A DNA stretch of 64,000 nt from Vandiemenella viatica (taxonomy: Eukaryota; Arthropoda; Insecta; Orthoptera; Morabidae). Both the position numbers and the translations under genes were made by a program. Positions within the stretch are counted from its first letter, which is position 1; each line of letters starts with the position of its first letter. Where the stretch lies: assembly GCA_031002005.1 (NCBI GenBank), contig CM061921.1, positions 143,315,283-143,379,282 on the forward strand, read 5' to 3'. A model generated the notes under the pieces. That model was given only the letters and a program-made list of their open reading frames with translations, was not told the origin of the DNA and searched no databases. Shown one piece after another: positions 10,279 to 21,714 of this stretch.

Positions 10279-12551
10279 ACTGGGTAATTATCAAGTTTTA
10301 TGAGGTAAGGCTTTCTTTTGAATTATCTTCAGTAAAAAAACATTAACACCCGTTCAGTTACTTCGTTTATCATTTCAATAGTTAAGTTATTCAATAGCTG
10401 CTTTAGTAATTGTTTTATCACTTAAATGACAGAAATACCTGAATCTTGGTCGTTGAATTTATTTCGTACTGAAATATGTCATCGTCACCCACGGTTTTTA
10501 TATACTGCATATATTAATATGAATACTATACATTTTGAAAACATGCTACTTCTTCACTTTATCGGTGTCACGGTAATAGTTTAGAGCATTGAATTTGTAC
10601 GTATAAAATATTTCTTTCTTTTTGTGGCCAATTTGTCTCAAGGGGAGATCTTAAGGCTTTACATTTCTGATCGAGATTGGAGATGTTTTCGCGGTAATCG
10701 ACTATTAGCCAATCGGATCGCGGGATTCAATCACCATCCTTTAATACGGATCCATTCCAGAGGCTTCCAGAAAGGCTTAAAAATTTAAACAGCTTTGGGA
10801 TTCAATGCAACAAAATGTCGTAAGTACTGATAAATTATGAGAGGAGAAAATAGCATTTAGCAGGCTGTTCCAAACAATATTAAATACGGCATTGCATGAT
10901 TTTGATTAAAATCAACTAAGCAACAGCGTATGTACCATTATAATTTACGATTAGGGAGGAATATTTAAGGAATATTAAAGAGGAAAGATATAACTCGGCG
11001 TAAAAGAGCTATGGTAACCAAAACCTTACGGGGATTTTAAAAATAATTGCTGAGATACTGACGATATACAAAACACATTAACTGTGATAAGATTCTTTAC
11101 ACATCTTATAAACTCGTATTTTTCTTTCGTTGATTAATATCAATCATATACACATACTTACGCGTTTCACTTCGTTGCATTAATTGAAAGATGCTCCTAC
11201 ACAAACTCCCGCATAAGCGTATCATACTTTCATCATCTGTGTTTTGTTATCTGGTCGTGATCAATTCTTTTAATGTGCCCCACTAGAGAAGTTTACCAAG
11301 AACCTCCATCAGTTGAGATTGCTATTAGCAAGTGTGTGTATTTTTATGTTGCCGGAAGCTACGCCTTAACTGTTGATTTTAGTATATGATGTTACCAAAC
11401 AATTAGAATCCACAACAGTCTCAAATAATAAATAAAATTAGGAACTATAGAGTTGTATGAATCCAGATATAATCAGCAAATAATTTTTTGAAATTAATAA
11501 AAGATGGCTCACCAAAACGTCGACTACAATCAATAATGAAAGAGTTTTTGCTTCAGAACCAATTTTATTCTGTGAAAAAAATTTCTTCTTCGAATTTGGT
11601 AACTAAGAATGACTAAAATGCTATAAATTTGGTGTAAGGAAGGCGATGGTGACAGAGTTGTTCACAATTACTAAAATAGTGTCCAGTTTTTCTTTTTGTT
11701 GAAAACTTTTACAAATGCATTATTACATTATCTAGTAATTGCACTCACATATAGTAACTAACTTGGGATAATATGTATTTGCAGATTGGAAATTAGTTAT
11801 ACTGATGAATTTTTATGTAACTAACCAGTTATCAGTTGTTGGTATTACTATCGATTTCTTAATAAATGAACGTACTGTTCCACATTCCAGAGGCTGTTCT
11901 CACATGGGATGAAAATGAACATATCTATTTTAATCCAAGTCCTTATTAGAAGTGGTTCATAACAGGTACTAAACTTGCTGCAGGCATAAAACAAAAAATA
12001 ATCTTGAAGTTTTTGAATGCTCACTAAAAAGTTTAATAAGATTTTTATTAATTACGACGGAGTGTCCTTTTTCCTACATACTTACTATTGCATTTTCTAA
12101 AAGAATTTTTAATTTAAACTTTTTCAGTGTTCGAGGTAAATTGTTCAAATCTCCCCGTACTTTATTCCCATCCCTGACTCCTTTGCTAACAGAAGAAAAC
12201 TTTCACTCTACCTTCACGATTGAAATCGAGGGTCAGTTGATGATCATGATTGTCATTTCCCTTCTACATACTATTTTTTCTACTAATATGTATCCCGTTC
12301 TCAGAAAAATATGTGCCTTATATCCGGAAGAGATGCTATAAAAAATGTGACGGTCGCTTCTATGATTGCTTTGACTTCATAGCATCCTCACTCTACCATA
12401 CCTAATGATGGGTATGTAGCCATAAATTCGTTATGGGATACAGCGGAATTTGCAAGAAAGCACGAATTTTGGCAGTCAGCACACAATTGTCTCTTTCTAA
12501 AACTAGTTTTTAGCCTGAGAAACGTTGGTACTTGGTGAAAATACTCCGACT
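10279..12551. other. Unassigned AT-rich stretch
   Basis: More than 2 kb with no gene or dense repeat recognised, apart from one hammerhead-like relic at 11158-11205. Open frames are short. Confidence 0.5.
11158..11205 (-). ncRNA. Hammerhead-like relic
   Basis: The minus strand reads GCATCTTTC, a loop, then ACGAAGTGAAACGCGTAAG. The GAAG-T-GAAACGCGTA part is identical to the motif in the foldback at 42013-42053, including the self-complementary ACGCGT followed by A. The CUGANGA box is not intact, so this copy is probably dead. Confidence 0.35.
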
Positions 12552-12742
12552 GAGCGTGGCAGATCAGCACTAATGTTCTGGCTTCGTATTCTAGAGGACG
12601 CGGGTTCGAATCCACGTTCGGCCATACAGATTTCGGTTTTCCATGTCACTGGTCGTGGTTCCTTCAAAAGTACATGGCCGAATTGCTTCTTGTTCCTTGC
12701 CCGAGTTATTTCCCGCCTCTAATGACTTAAAACGAGAAAAAA
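12552..12742 (+). mobile_element. SINE-1 copy with internal deletion
   Basis: Head GAGCGTGGCAGATCAG, box B GGTTCGAATCC and body CATGGCCGAATTG are present. The segment between CCATG and GGTTCCTTCAAAA is shortened and the 3' end stops at AATGACTTAAAACGAG. Moderately old. Confidence 0.8.
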
Positions 12743-14536
12743 GGCTACGTTCCAACTATCTTCTTAAAACCAGTCCACTTTGAGGAAGTCATTGTTGAAC
12801 ATTGGAATATTCTGCCAAACGTTGTCATTTCCAAGTGGCATGGAGACGCTCTGGATCCACTTCTGTAATTTATTTACAAACGTTATTCTTTTGTCATCTC
12901 CCCTTTCAAGAGTATAAATTTTTTGATAGTACGTATTGTAAGAGCAGTAATGAGGTGGGGCGAGACTTCACCTTCACACATAACATAATTTGTCAACGTT
13001 AATAATCAATAGTTAGTTGATATTTTTAACTTTCTAGTTCACATTACTACAAAAGCGTGTTTTTTTAGATTGCTAAAACTATAATCATTCTGTTAACTTT
13101 CTAACTCTCATTTTTACAAAAGGGTGTTTTTTTAAGTTTTCCTAAAATATTTTTTTTTAGTCTTGAAACAAAATTGTAGATATAAGTACTGAGAACACAC
13201 GAGTATTAGCATTTCATGTATGACAGTAAACTTAAAATTATTTCATATATGTTCGATTAGCCTATTCGTTTAATCTGGCGCGTCAACATTACATGAAACT
13301 CTCCCTGTTGGCTTGGAGCAATAAAATGCTGTTCTATTTGGAGACTATCCAGTGACTTTACGCTACTGACAATTACATAAGCCTGTCCGTCAACAAAGAG
13401 AGTAATCTGATCGAAATCTAAGCAACCATTATTTAACATGGGAAGCTATTTTGAATTTCATCCTACCATTCAGTAGAGAGCTGCTTCTGAAGAACATGAT
13501 GAGGCGTACGCCTGCGTGTTTGCAACCTACTAAACACGAAAGTCCGCTGATTGCATAACACACAGGTAACTACTTGTTCAGTTCGGATTTCTTTTCCAGT
13601 GTCAAAGTAATGACAATACCCGGACACAGCTATGAGATTATTATGTTTTCATCGGTTCTTAATAGGTGTGCTAAATTTTAAATCCTTCAGATGTATCAAA
13701 GTGGGTGAAAATCGAATTGAAAGATTCCGTTACATTCACACACACACATACAAGCCAAGCTAATAAAAGCGTGTTAAAGTTACGGAACCTCTCGATGCTG
13801 CGATTGGCTTCAAGATTATCGGCGAATTATAGACACGAATTACGAATTAGGGAAATGGAAATATAGTTTCAAAAATCTACGGACTGGGGGAGGGGGGGTG
13901 GGGGCGGAAGTGGCGCGTTACGAAAAGCGAATCGCGTGAGGCATTCGATTGCTGGTCCTGGTGACTTTAGTGTGCTAGGGGCATTGATATGCTGATTCCG
14001 TGTATCAAGAGGCGTGCGTACCTACCTGTGCCTCTAAGCTGTAAACATCAGTGTTCGTTTGGTACATGAGAATTCCTCCCTGCTGTAATCCATCCAAAAA
14101 TTCCACTGTTAAGCAATTGGTTTCCAGATGTGTCTACAGACGTATCCTGGCAGCGCCTTCCATCAGTGAAGAAGCTGAATCGGTAAAATAATGCTCGTCG
14201 AATCATAGGAACGGCAAATTTCTGCCTCGTAAAAGAGCTATTCCCCGTAATAAACAAGTACTCTGTAATGTCTATTGTATTGACTAGGGGGTAGAGTCTC
14301 ACGTAACGGTTTTAACTTGGACAAGTAAAGTTTGAATATGGTACATTTACTGCTTAGTTATTGGTTTGAAATGTAATTTCATGAAGTGTCAAATGGTTAA
14401 TAAGGATTTCGGATGCCTACTCTTGTAGCCAATAAATTAAAGTCAAATTAACATTTTATTAATGCCTTTACCACAATTAATTCTGTTTTTAACGATTTAT
14501 TACTAATGATCAACCCAAACCGGGACATTTTACTTG
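12743..14536. other. Unassigned; contains a G-rich run
   Basis: No gene recognised. At 13887-13909 four G-runs (5, 7, 5 and 2 G) separated by single bases could form a G-quadruplex. A short (CA)n tract lies at about 13736-13750. Confidence 0.45.
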
Positions 14537-14544
14537 GCCATTTT

Positions 14545-14885
14545 GATTTTTTCCCAAGCTTCTCTTTGGCGTGAAATGCAACAACACAACACTACACTAC
14601 ACTGACCTGATTCCACACTATACGCGATACTAAAAACAAAATAAATATACACAAGGAAAACCAGCCATTTAAAATGCTCGCTATCAAAGACAACACAAAG
14701 TAGACTACAAAAACAAAGGAACTTTAAAATCAGTGACACCTTCAACGTAAATAAAACATACACACTATGGAGTAGTGAAAAACGCAGTGTGGTGTAGTAT
14801 ACATATTCAATTTTCAAAATTGGTAATAATGCTGTTGTTGTGTTGTTGCATTTCGCACTGAAGAGAAGCTTGAAAAAATTCGAAA
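14545..14885. repeat. Foldback element with 45-bp arms
   Basis: The left arm (about 14545-14592) and the right arm (about 14834-14885) are inverted copies, sharing AAGCTTCTCTT, GCGTGAAATGCAACAACACA and its complement. The right arm holds CTGAAGAGAAGCTTG...TTCGAAAGG, faintly like the hammerhead-type motifs elsewhere. The 129-codon minus-strand frame spanning it is a by-product. Confidence 0.6.
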
Positions 14886-15027
14886 GGTCCCAGTTAAAAT
14901 TACAAGAAGAAGCAAACACTGACGAAGAGAATATGAAATAAAATCACATCTAACTAAAATTAATTTGAAATGTACTTAATATTGTTTCCATAATGAAATA
15001 TAACTGACCAAATGTGCAAATATCATA

Positions 15028-15185
15028 CAGATGCCCCTGAAAAATGCTCTAAAAATGGAATGAAACTAGTATGGCGATAAATTAAACAAAAATTCAATTG
15101 CATGGGCGGATTATTAATCTTTAAACAAATCGATCAACTTCCAATTGACGAAATGGCCCACAACATCCAATTGTTAGTCATCAAC
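15028..15185 (+). repeat. Second copy of the 42-kb foldback's 3' part
   Basis: Aligns in order with 42010-42150: CTGAAAAATGCTCT / GGAATGAAACTAGTATGG, then TTCAATTGCATGGGCG, GATTATTAAT, AAATCGATC, and finally CAATTGACGAAATGGCCCACAACATCCA. Shared order over about 150 bp shows common descent. The GAAAC motif is followed by ACTAGT-A-TGG where the other copy has ACGCGT-A-TGG; both are self-complementary. Confidence 0.7.
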
Positions 15186-16849
15186 ATATTACTAAGAGAA
15201 TTTCTACTAATATCTTCTGGTATTACAGAAAGATAGACCAGCAGTCTATCAGAAATCATTATTTGTTGCTTTACGTAAATGAAATATAAACTATAATATA
15301 CCATAACTAAATATGTTCTTGGAAAACATTATGTTTGCTGACACAGTAATATTCTCGATTGATATGAAAACAAAAGAAGATATTTACAAGCATACTTTAC
15401 AATTCAACAGTTACAAAACTAGCTAACAATAGCACATAATAATTTCTAGTATACTATTTATCTAAAACTTTCACACTTCACTATGAGTTAATACATCGGA
15501 GACAATTACTGTTATCAATAAGCAAAACATACCAGATGAAAACTGTAACTAGTTCGTCAACCTACATATGAAATATATACTGTAGTATTGATGTGATGAA
15601 ACGCAATGCATAACTATTAAGCCCTATTACGTAATAGAAAAAACTATTGTCATAATCAAAAAGCAATGTCTTGTGCATGCCATTCTCTAATGTATCTAAA
15701 GTTCTTACTTCAATTTTAAAAGAATTCCAAATAAATATTCTTAAAAAAAACATAACTATCTTAAAAGAAAAACCTTCTTTTAACAAACTATTAACTCTGA
15801 GATCTATTGTAATCAAAATCTTATAAAGATAAACTAAATACCTAGGAAGAAATATGATGCGTACATAAAATCATGGAAGGATTCATATGAATCAAGTATT
15901 ATAAGTCGTTTTTATCATAAGAAATGAGACGGAAAGAATCACGTTTCTGATTTTATTTTTGACCAAAGTGCGATAAGATTTAATTGTTTTATGATGACTG
16001 TGGCTAAGTATTCAGTTCGTTACAACACTACAAAAAGAGTGTTACTGTGCGACATGCCGAATGTTTATTTTAATTATTGAATAAATAAATATCGTGTGTA
16101 AAATTTCTAACGCATATATGATATACTGTAACTTTAGATTTAATCCACACTACACAAGTAAAAAAATAAAAATAATTCGTTGCTACGAAAGAAAATTGGT
16201 TATAAAACAGATTCAGGACTTTTGAAGCAGCGTCAGCGTAGATGAATATTTTTGTGTCTCTTCCCAGTACGTAACAGCTCTCTCATTAATGAACGTCATT
16301 AATAATTTGCCTTTTACCAACACTGATTGGTGTCACAACCTATAACCTTTTCCATATTACAAATGATTTTAAAAATTAACAAATATTGGATGGAACGAAA
16401 ATTCTTTATATACCTTCAGCGTCAGTGTTTTGCAGTAGCATTTTGTTTAATCCGGCATCGTGTATCATTTGCTTATAAAAGAAAACCTTTACAGTGGAAT
16501 TTGCTCCTGTTATTGGTATCCACTAATTACTACTCGTGGTATTTTCCTTTAAAATAGAAATATCGCGTCTTCTGAGAAAAATTAACAGCTCTTTTTAAAA
16601 GCAGTTATCGGTGAAGCGTACCAATACTCGTGTATTTTGCATTATTAATTCGCCAAAAATATTTAAATGCACCAACGTGGACCTGCAAATGATACGTTGC
16701 AAATATTTGTGGGTCAGGAACACAATTTATGATTAATTTCGAGAAAATTATTTCGCAAGATCTTAAATAAATAATATGTCATCAAATGGTAGGAACAAGC
16801 TTCAAACGATAAGAAGGTGATTTTTCGTGCCAGTCGTAGGGCGGTGCCT
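15186..16849. other. Unassigned AT-rich stretch
   Basis: No gene or repeat recognised. Confidence 0.5.
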
Positions 16850-16860
16850 TTATTATTATT

Positions 16861-17070
16861 ATTTTTTGCCTTACGCCTCGTCGACATAAATATCATTAGA
16901 GAAGGAAGAGATGGGGGTAAAGGAACGGGAAGGAATTCGGTCATGGTATTTTCAAGGTAACATCTCATTTTAAAGTGATTTCGGAAACCGAGGAAAACCA
17001 GAATCTGGGGTTTGAACCCTCGTTCTCCCGAATGCCACGTCCGAACGTTAGTGCTCACCCACCAGACTCA
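16861..17070 (-). mobile_element. SINE-1 copy
   Basis: Minus strand: CTTACGCCTCGTCGAC at the 3' end, body GGAACGGGAAGGAATTCGG and box B complement GGGGTTTGAACCC. The tail reads as (ATT)n at 16850-16866 and a similar ATTATTAT follows the head, possibly the target duplication. Confidence 0.85.
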
Positions 17071-17310
17071 ATTATTATAACAACTCCTCGTGGAAATTTT
17101 AACTGGAGTTGCTTGGCACTGCCTTCTGGAGTGTGGTTGGCATTATCGTGTGTCATTGTATGTTCAAATAACTGTGATAGCGCTGTGCATAACAGATGGA
17201 AAAAGGTGCAGGGTGAAGACGCGTGCTAGTTCATTAAAGCTTACTCAAACTCAATGTCAACGTGAAATTTACCATCATCATAACATCGTTGGTACACTCT
17301 GCTGAATATA

Positions 17311-17785
17311 CCGGGTGTTTAAAAAATGACCGGTTTATTTGAAAAATCAATAAAAACTAAACGGGCAGTGATAGAAATACACCCTTTGTTGCAATATGCT
17401 TGGGACAACAGTAAATTTTCAGGCCGACAAACTTTCGAAATTAGTTACAATTTTCAACAACAGATGGTTCTTCAGGCGATTTGAAAGATATAGAAGTAAA
17501 CGCAGTCTGTGAGTTCGCCATTCTGTAAGTCGTCTTTCTGCTGTAAGTGTGTGGTGTTCACAGATTGCAAGTTTGCTGTGAAAAAATGGTGGAAAATATC
17601 GTACTTTAGATTTTTCCAGACTGCAGCGCCATCTGTTGTTGAAAATTGTAACTAATTTCTAAAGTTTGTCTGCCTGAAAATTTACTGTTGTCCCAAGCTT
17701 ATTGCAACAAACGGTGTATTTCTATCGCTGCCCGTTTAGTTTTTATTGATTTTTCAAATATACCGGTCATTTTTGAAACACCCAG
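17311..17785. mobile_element. Mariner-type MITE with 157-bp arms
   Basis: The arms 17311-17467 and 17629-17785 are inverted copies of equal length. They start CCGGGTGTTT and CTGGGTGTTT (reversed) and share AATGACCGG, CAATAAAAACTAAACGGGCA and CAACAACAGATGG. TATA flanks both ends, matching the TA target of Tc1/mariner. The 161-bp spacer holds no coding remnant I can identify. Confidence 0.85.
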
Positions 17786-17798
17786 TATATTGTACTAG

Positions 17799-18094
17799 CT
17801 GTTACCCGCGACTTCGTACGCGTGGATTTAGAATTTGATTGCTAAAGCTGAAAGTTACCTAAGATATGTCCCAAACAATACTGAGTCGGCATAACATGAC
17901 GGGAACGCCATCGGTATACCATTCTACCGTCGAACCTGTCTCATGACTAAAACTGTTATTCATATCGGAAAAAAGTAACCTATTTCGTTCCTAAAGTTAC
18001 AAAGTATTTCCTTGTCGGTATACACATATAGTCGTCAAAACGTAAAAAAAATAATAATACGAAGACTTACTTTCGCATATATAATATTATTAGT
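17799..18094 (+). repeat. 'ACTAGC...ACCCGCGACTTCG' retroposon, copy 2
   Basis: Starts ACTAGCTGTTACCCGCGACT and ends CTTTCGCATATATAATATTA. It aligns in order with 3884-4235. It lies directly after the mariner MITE. Confidence 0.72.
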
Positions 18095-18583
18095 TTAGAT
18101 CACACAAAAACTGCCTTTGGAACCACTATACCGTGAATAAAGTAATCGCTTATGGCACTATTCTACATCCAAAGAGTTGCCAGAACATGGTATCCTTATT
18201 ACAAAATCATAGGCTTGGCTCAAACTACGAAAAATAATTCATAAAAACCTCCCAGTGGGGTTTGAACCCGAAGCCACACGGGAGTTTTCTTATGAAGGAA
18301 GCACCATACCACTACGCTACGCTACCCTACCATTGCTTTCTACCGTTACGCATTCCAAAGACATACAGATATTATGTGTTTGTCTTTCACAGTTCAAACA
18401 GTTTTCATAATTTAATGACAATATGTTGTTATCTATACAGAATATAATATCCCATGTCCATCCTAATGTCAAATAGCATCGCCTTGTCAAATTTCATCAC
18501 GATTGGAGTAGGCGTTTAGCCCAAGAAACGAAACAGACAGACAGATATAGTTACTTTCGCATTTATAATATTAGTATAGATTA
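18095..18583 (+). repeat. Related retroposon tail with tRNA-like segment
   Basis: Follows the previous copy directly and ends with the same family tail: a CAGACAGACAG run, TTACTTTCGCATTTATAATA and TTAGTATAGAT. A preceding TTTCATCACGATTGG block is typical of these insect elements. At 18255-18340 a minus-strand tRNA-like segment is visible (box B complement GGGTTTGAACCCG, then an ACCACTACGCTACG head). Confidence 0.6.
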
Positions 18584-20047
18584 CACCTCTTGCCATTTCC
18601 TGCTGGTAATACGCGTGGTGGTCGAAGCACAACTACTGTTTAAAATCACCGATGTTGGAACAGAGGCATCAAAACCGGATTTACTGAAAGAAATTAGATT
18701 TTAAAACATTGACATGTCAGGCATTTAGGAGAAAGTGGTTATTAACAGTCAAGTCCGTCAAAACAGCGTATGGACTAGCGCGATGGCCCCGAATTTCATG
18801 AATTTATGGTTGAACAAAGTGTCCCTTCCTATGTTGTCCTTATTGGTGTGCACAAAAGTGCTAGAGAAATAATATATACGATCGGAGAATTCACATTTAT
18901 ATTTCTAAATATTTACTTAGCACGAGAAACATTACTTACGAGTAGAAATCATCTGTACACGCATGAAATGAATTACATCATGCTTTCGCTGCTGAATGAC
19001 TGTTGAAGACATAACCAAATGGAGCCTGCCGCATTCACATTCTTTTGTCTAATGGGGCACAGCTCCACGGCAAGCGGGGAACAGTTTCGAAAATGATAAG
19101 ACACTGTCTTAATTTAAGCAACGCGCAGCTGAACTCATTGTGGCAAAGGGGTACAAAATTAACATTACCCTCCGTCACAATGGAAATACTTCTGGCAAGT
19201 AGCGATCAATACCTCATGCTTAATATCCTGGCTGAAATGATTGACACACTCAACAAAAGCGACCAGAACACAATAATATTCAAATTTTGTCACACGCTAC
19301 TGTTAAATAACAGCTAAGCGTACTTGCAGGTGATACCAACAGCTCAGTCGTTTGTAACAACAGCAACGGTGTTAATATCACTCCGGAGCATACGGCAGTA
19401 CATAACAAACAGCAATGCACAGTTTGTAATCTCGTAAGTCCATGTGAGTTATCTTACCTACTTGCGCTGTTAATACTGAATGCAGTAATATATTATCCGC
19501 AGTCAACAGTTTGAAAGAATAACTCAGAAACTATAAAACGTATAATCATCATCGTCATAACGATCACCGGCAAATTCCTAGGTAGCAGAAAGTGTTCAAT
19601 CTGATGTTATACTTGAAATAATAGAGAACGGGATAACTTCATAAAGTAGAATTTCGAATACTGAAATGCCAATTCGGCAGCAGTGAACAAGTAAGATATC
19701 CATGATGAGATTCAGACGTAGGAAATGATCGTGGCTGCCTATTACGAAACTTTTCTTAGAATGGGAATACTCAGTGGAATGTCAAGACAGAGAAAAAATT
19801 TGAAGGATGTATTTTAATCCAGATATCAGCACCGTAACGATAGTACTGCACGTGTGGAGCAATAAGAAATTATAACTTTCGGACATTGGTCGCAAGTAGC
19901 ATGGTTCCGACATTTTTCATAGTACACCAGACACAAAACACAAAAGGATGTAATATACAGCTTTAGCTAATGATATAAAATTGCATTTCTTCGGCTTTCT
20001 TTGCGCGTTTTTAACTACAGGTTTGGTAATGAAATACTCTCGGTTTT
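18584..20047. other. Unassigned stretch
   Basis: No gene or repeat recognised. Open frames of up to 90 codons (19045-19317) resemble no known domain. Confidence 0.5.
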
Positions 20048-20066
20048 CCAGAAGGATGGTGTTGCA

Positions 20067-20113
20067 GAAACGTGACGTTTCGACAGCTAGCTTTGCTGTC
20101 TTCATTAGGTTTC
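20067..20113 (-). ncRNA. Hammerhead-like motif, G5 changed
   Basis: Minus strand, 5' to 3': GAAAC, CTAATGA, A, GACAGC - 7-nt loop - GCTGTC, GAAA, CGTC, AC, GTTTC. The helix II arms pair perfectly over 6 bp and the outer GAAAC/GTTTC pair over 5 bp. The second box is intact. The first box has A where the catalytic core needs G, so this copy is expected to be inactive. Confidence 0.45.
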
Positions 20114-20265
20114 AGGTCTCTTCTAGCTGTCGCAAGCTGACTGTCACCACCTAGACTACTTCATCAGGTTTCAGGTATCTTCTAGCTGTCGCTAGCTGAA
20201 TGTCACCGCCTAAACTAGACCCAGTCTAGGTGGCGACAGTCAACTTGCGACAGCTAGAAGAGACC

Positions 20266-20297
20266 TGAAACCTGATGAAGAGTCGAAACGTCATGCT
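20266..20297 (+). ncRNA. Hammerhead-like motif, helix II shortened
   Basis: Plus strand: CTGATGA (20272-20278), only AGAGTC between, then GAAACGTC (20285-20292). Both core boxes are intact but the 13-base helix II arm seen in its inverted sibling is reduced to a few bases. Confidence 0.4.
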
Positions 20298-20499
20298 TCT
20301 GCAACACCTTCCGGCTGAGCACTCAAAAGGATTTCGTTGCATCAGTACGCCGAGAAAGTCTTCACTCACACTACAGGTTTGGTTACAACGTAATTGTCAT
20401 TTCAAGTAAATACTAAAGGCTAATTTTAACAATGTTTCTTGTTTAACAAGACATTCGAGTGATTTGATGAAAATGGTGGTTTCTATCTATTCTAAGCTA

Positions 20500-21050
20500 A
20501 TGAAAGTATACCATACTTCAACGTACGTCCTCAATTACCTGCTTCATATATTCCGATTTTTTGCTTCCTGTACACGTAGACTAACTAACCACTTTCGCGT
20601 GTCTTAAAATATTAATCAATATCATGTGTCTTCCATCCGCTAACTCTGTCCGTCTCTCATTCCTTCCAGAACATTATCACTTCGTACGTTATTAATTTAG
20701 TTCTCTATACCTTTGTGTAGCACTACATTTCAAGTGGTTCAGTTTTTCTTCTTTCTGGTGCTTCTGAAATCCAAGCTTCACTCTCGTAAAGTGCTGTGCC
20801 CTATTCATGCAGTTTTAGAACGTTCTTTCTTAGCCCTCATTCAATTTTTAACAATAAAAGTTTTCTCTTTTTGACGAAGGTTCTTTTTGCTGGTGCTATT
20901 CTAGCTATAAGGTCGTTCTTAGATAGGACAGCAATTGTAATAACAACCATAACATTTTTCTATCATTGTTTTATACACGTTTCAAATTCTTCACCGAGTA
21001 TTTTGTCAGCGTCGGTCAGGAGTTGCCGAAATCTTACTTACTATCATTAA
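20500..21050 (-). pseudogene. LINE-A reverse transcriptase, C-terminal relic
   Basis: Minus-strand translation shows, with frameshifts and stops, GTALYESEAW, PERRKTEPLEM, CYTKV and later YMKQVIEDV. These are the stations after the RT domain in the LINE-A family also seen at 60.8-61.2 kb (ALYDSETWTLR, RKIEVFEM, CYRRML). The order is kept and all frames are broken. The reverse transcriptase core is absent. Confidence 0.7.
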
Positions 21051-21207
21051 AAATGACAGTATACTGCTGATTGATTCCCCTGGATCCCTTCTGGCTCATT
21101 CAAATTTTTCCTTCGCCTTCTTTGATGAATGTGATAAAAAGTGAATTCGTTGACGACTGATGAATGCAAGTTACTATAAAGGTTTTACATAGTTTGTTTT
21201 CTGTTAC

Positions 21208-21445
21208 TGAGCTTGGTGGGTGAGTGGTTAACTCTCTGGCCTCACATTCTGGAGGACACCGGTTCGAATCCCCATTCTAGCATGCAGATTTGGGTTTTCC
21301 ATGGTTTCCCCAAATCACTCAAGGAGAATTCCGGGATGCTTCCTTCAAAAGGTCATGGCCGAATTCCTTCCCGTTCTTTACCTCCAGTCCCATCCCGCCT
21401 CTAATGACCTCGACGTCGACGAGGCGTAAAGCAAAAAGAAAAAAA
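21208..21445 (+). mobile_element. SINE-1 copy, full length, CGACGTC subtype
   Basis: Complete from GAGCTTGGTGGGTGAGTGG to GACGAGGCGTAAAGC and an A-rich tail. The flanks GTTTTCTGTTAC (21196-21207) and GTTTTCTGCCAC (21446-21457) agree at 10 of 12 positions, a slightly decayed target duplication. It has the CTCGACGTCGAC 3' variant and a four-A body run. Confidence 0.92.
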
Positions 21446-21714
21446 GTTTTCTGCCACCAGAAAATGAAACGGATAAGAAATATATAAATGAAGCCCTCTT
21501 ACTAATAATTCCACACAAATAAAACTGACGTTTCCCAACGAAATTCAAGAAAATAAAAGTATTCAGATAAAAATAATAAGCAACTGCGCTGATAATAAAT
21601 ACGTAACCAGTAAAAAGTCTGTATGTTTGGCATTAAAAAAAATGTTCTGGGGCTACAAATAATAAGCTACGACAAAGGAATCACCTGTTTATTTTATATA
21701 TATATATAACTTGT

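Larger units (their letters stand above)
20048..20314. repeat. Foldback built from three hammerhead-type units
   Basis: The left arm (from 20048, CCAGAAGGATGGTGTTGCAG) and the right arm (to 20314, CTGCAACACCTTCCGG) are inverted copies. Between them lies a third, partial copy in the left-arm direction (about 20157-20219). The units share GGTTTCAGGT.TCTTCTAGCTGTCGC and a CACC.CCTA.ACTA segment. Each includes a CTGATGA or CTAATGA box, and two retain GAAACGTC. Multiple inverted partial units suggest a Penelope-like or foldback retroelement; that is inference. Confidence 0.75.

Noticed and set aside
14530..14919. 129-codon minus-strand open frame
   Set aside because: It spans the foldback at 14545-14885 and its ends are the inverted arms, so it is a structural by-product.
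17090..17305. Open frames near 17.1-17.3 kb as exons
   Set aside because: They overlap the head of a SINE-1 copy and have no recognisable protein similarity.
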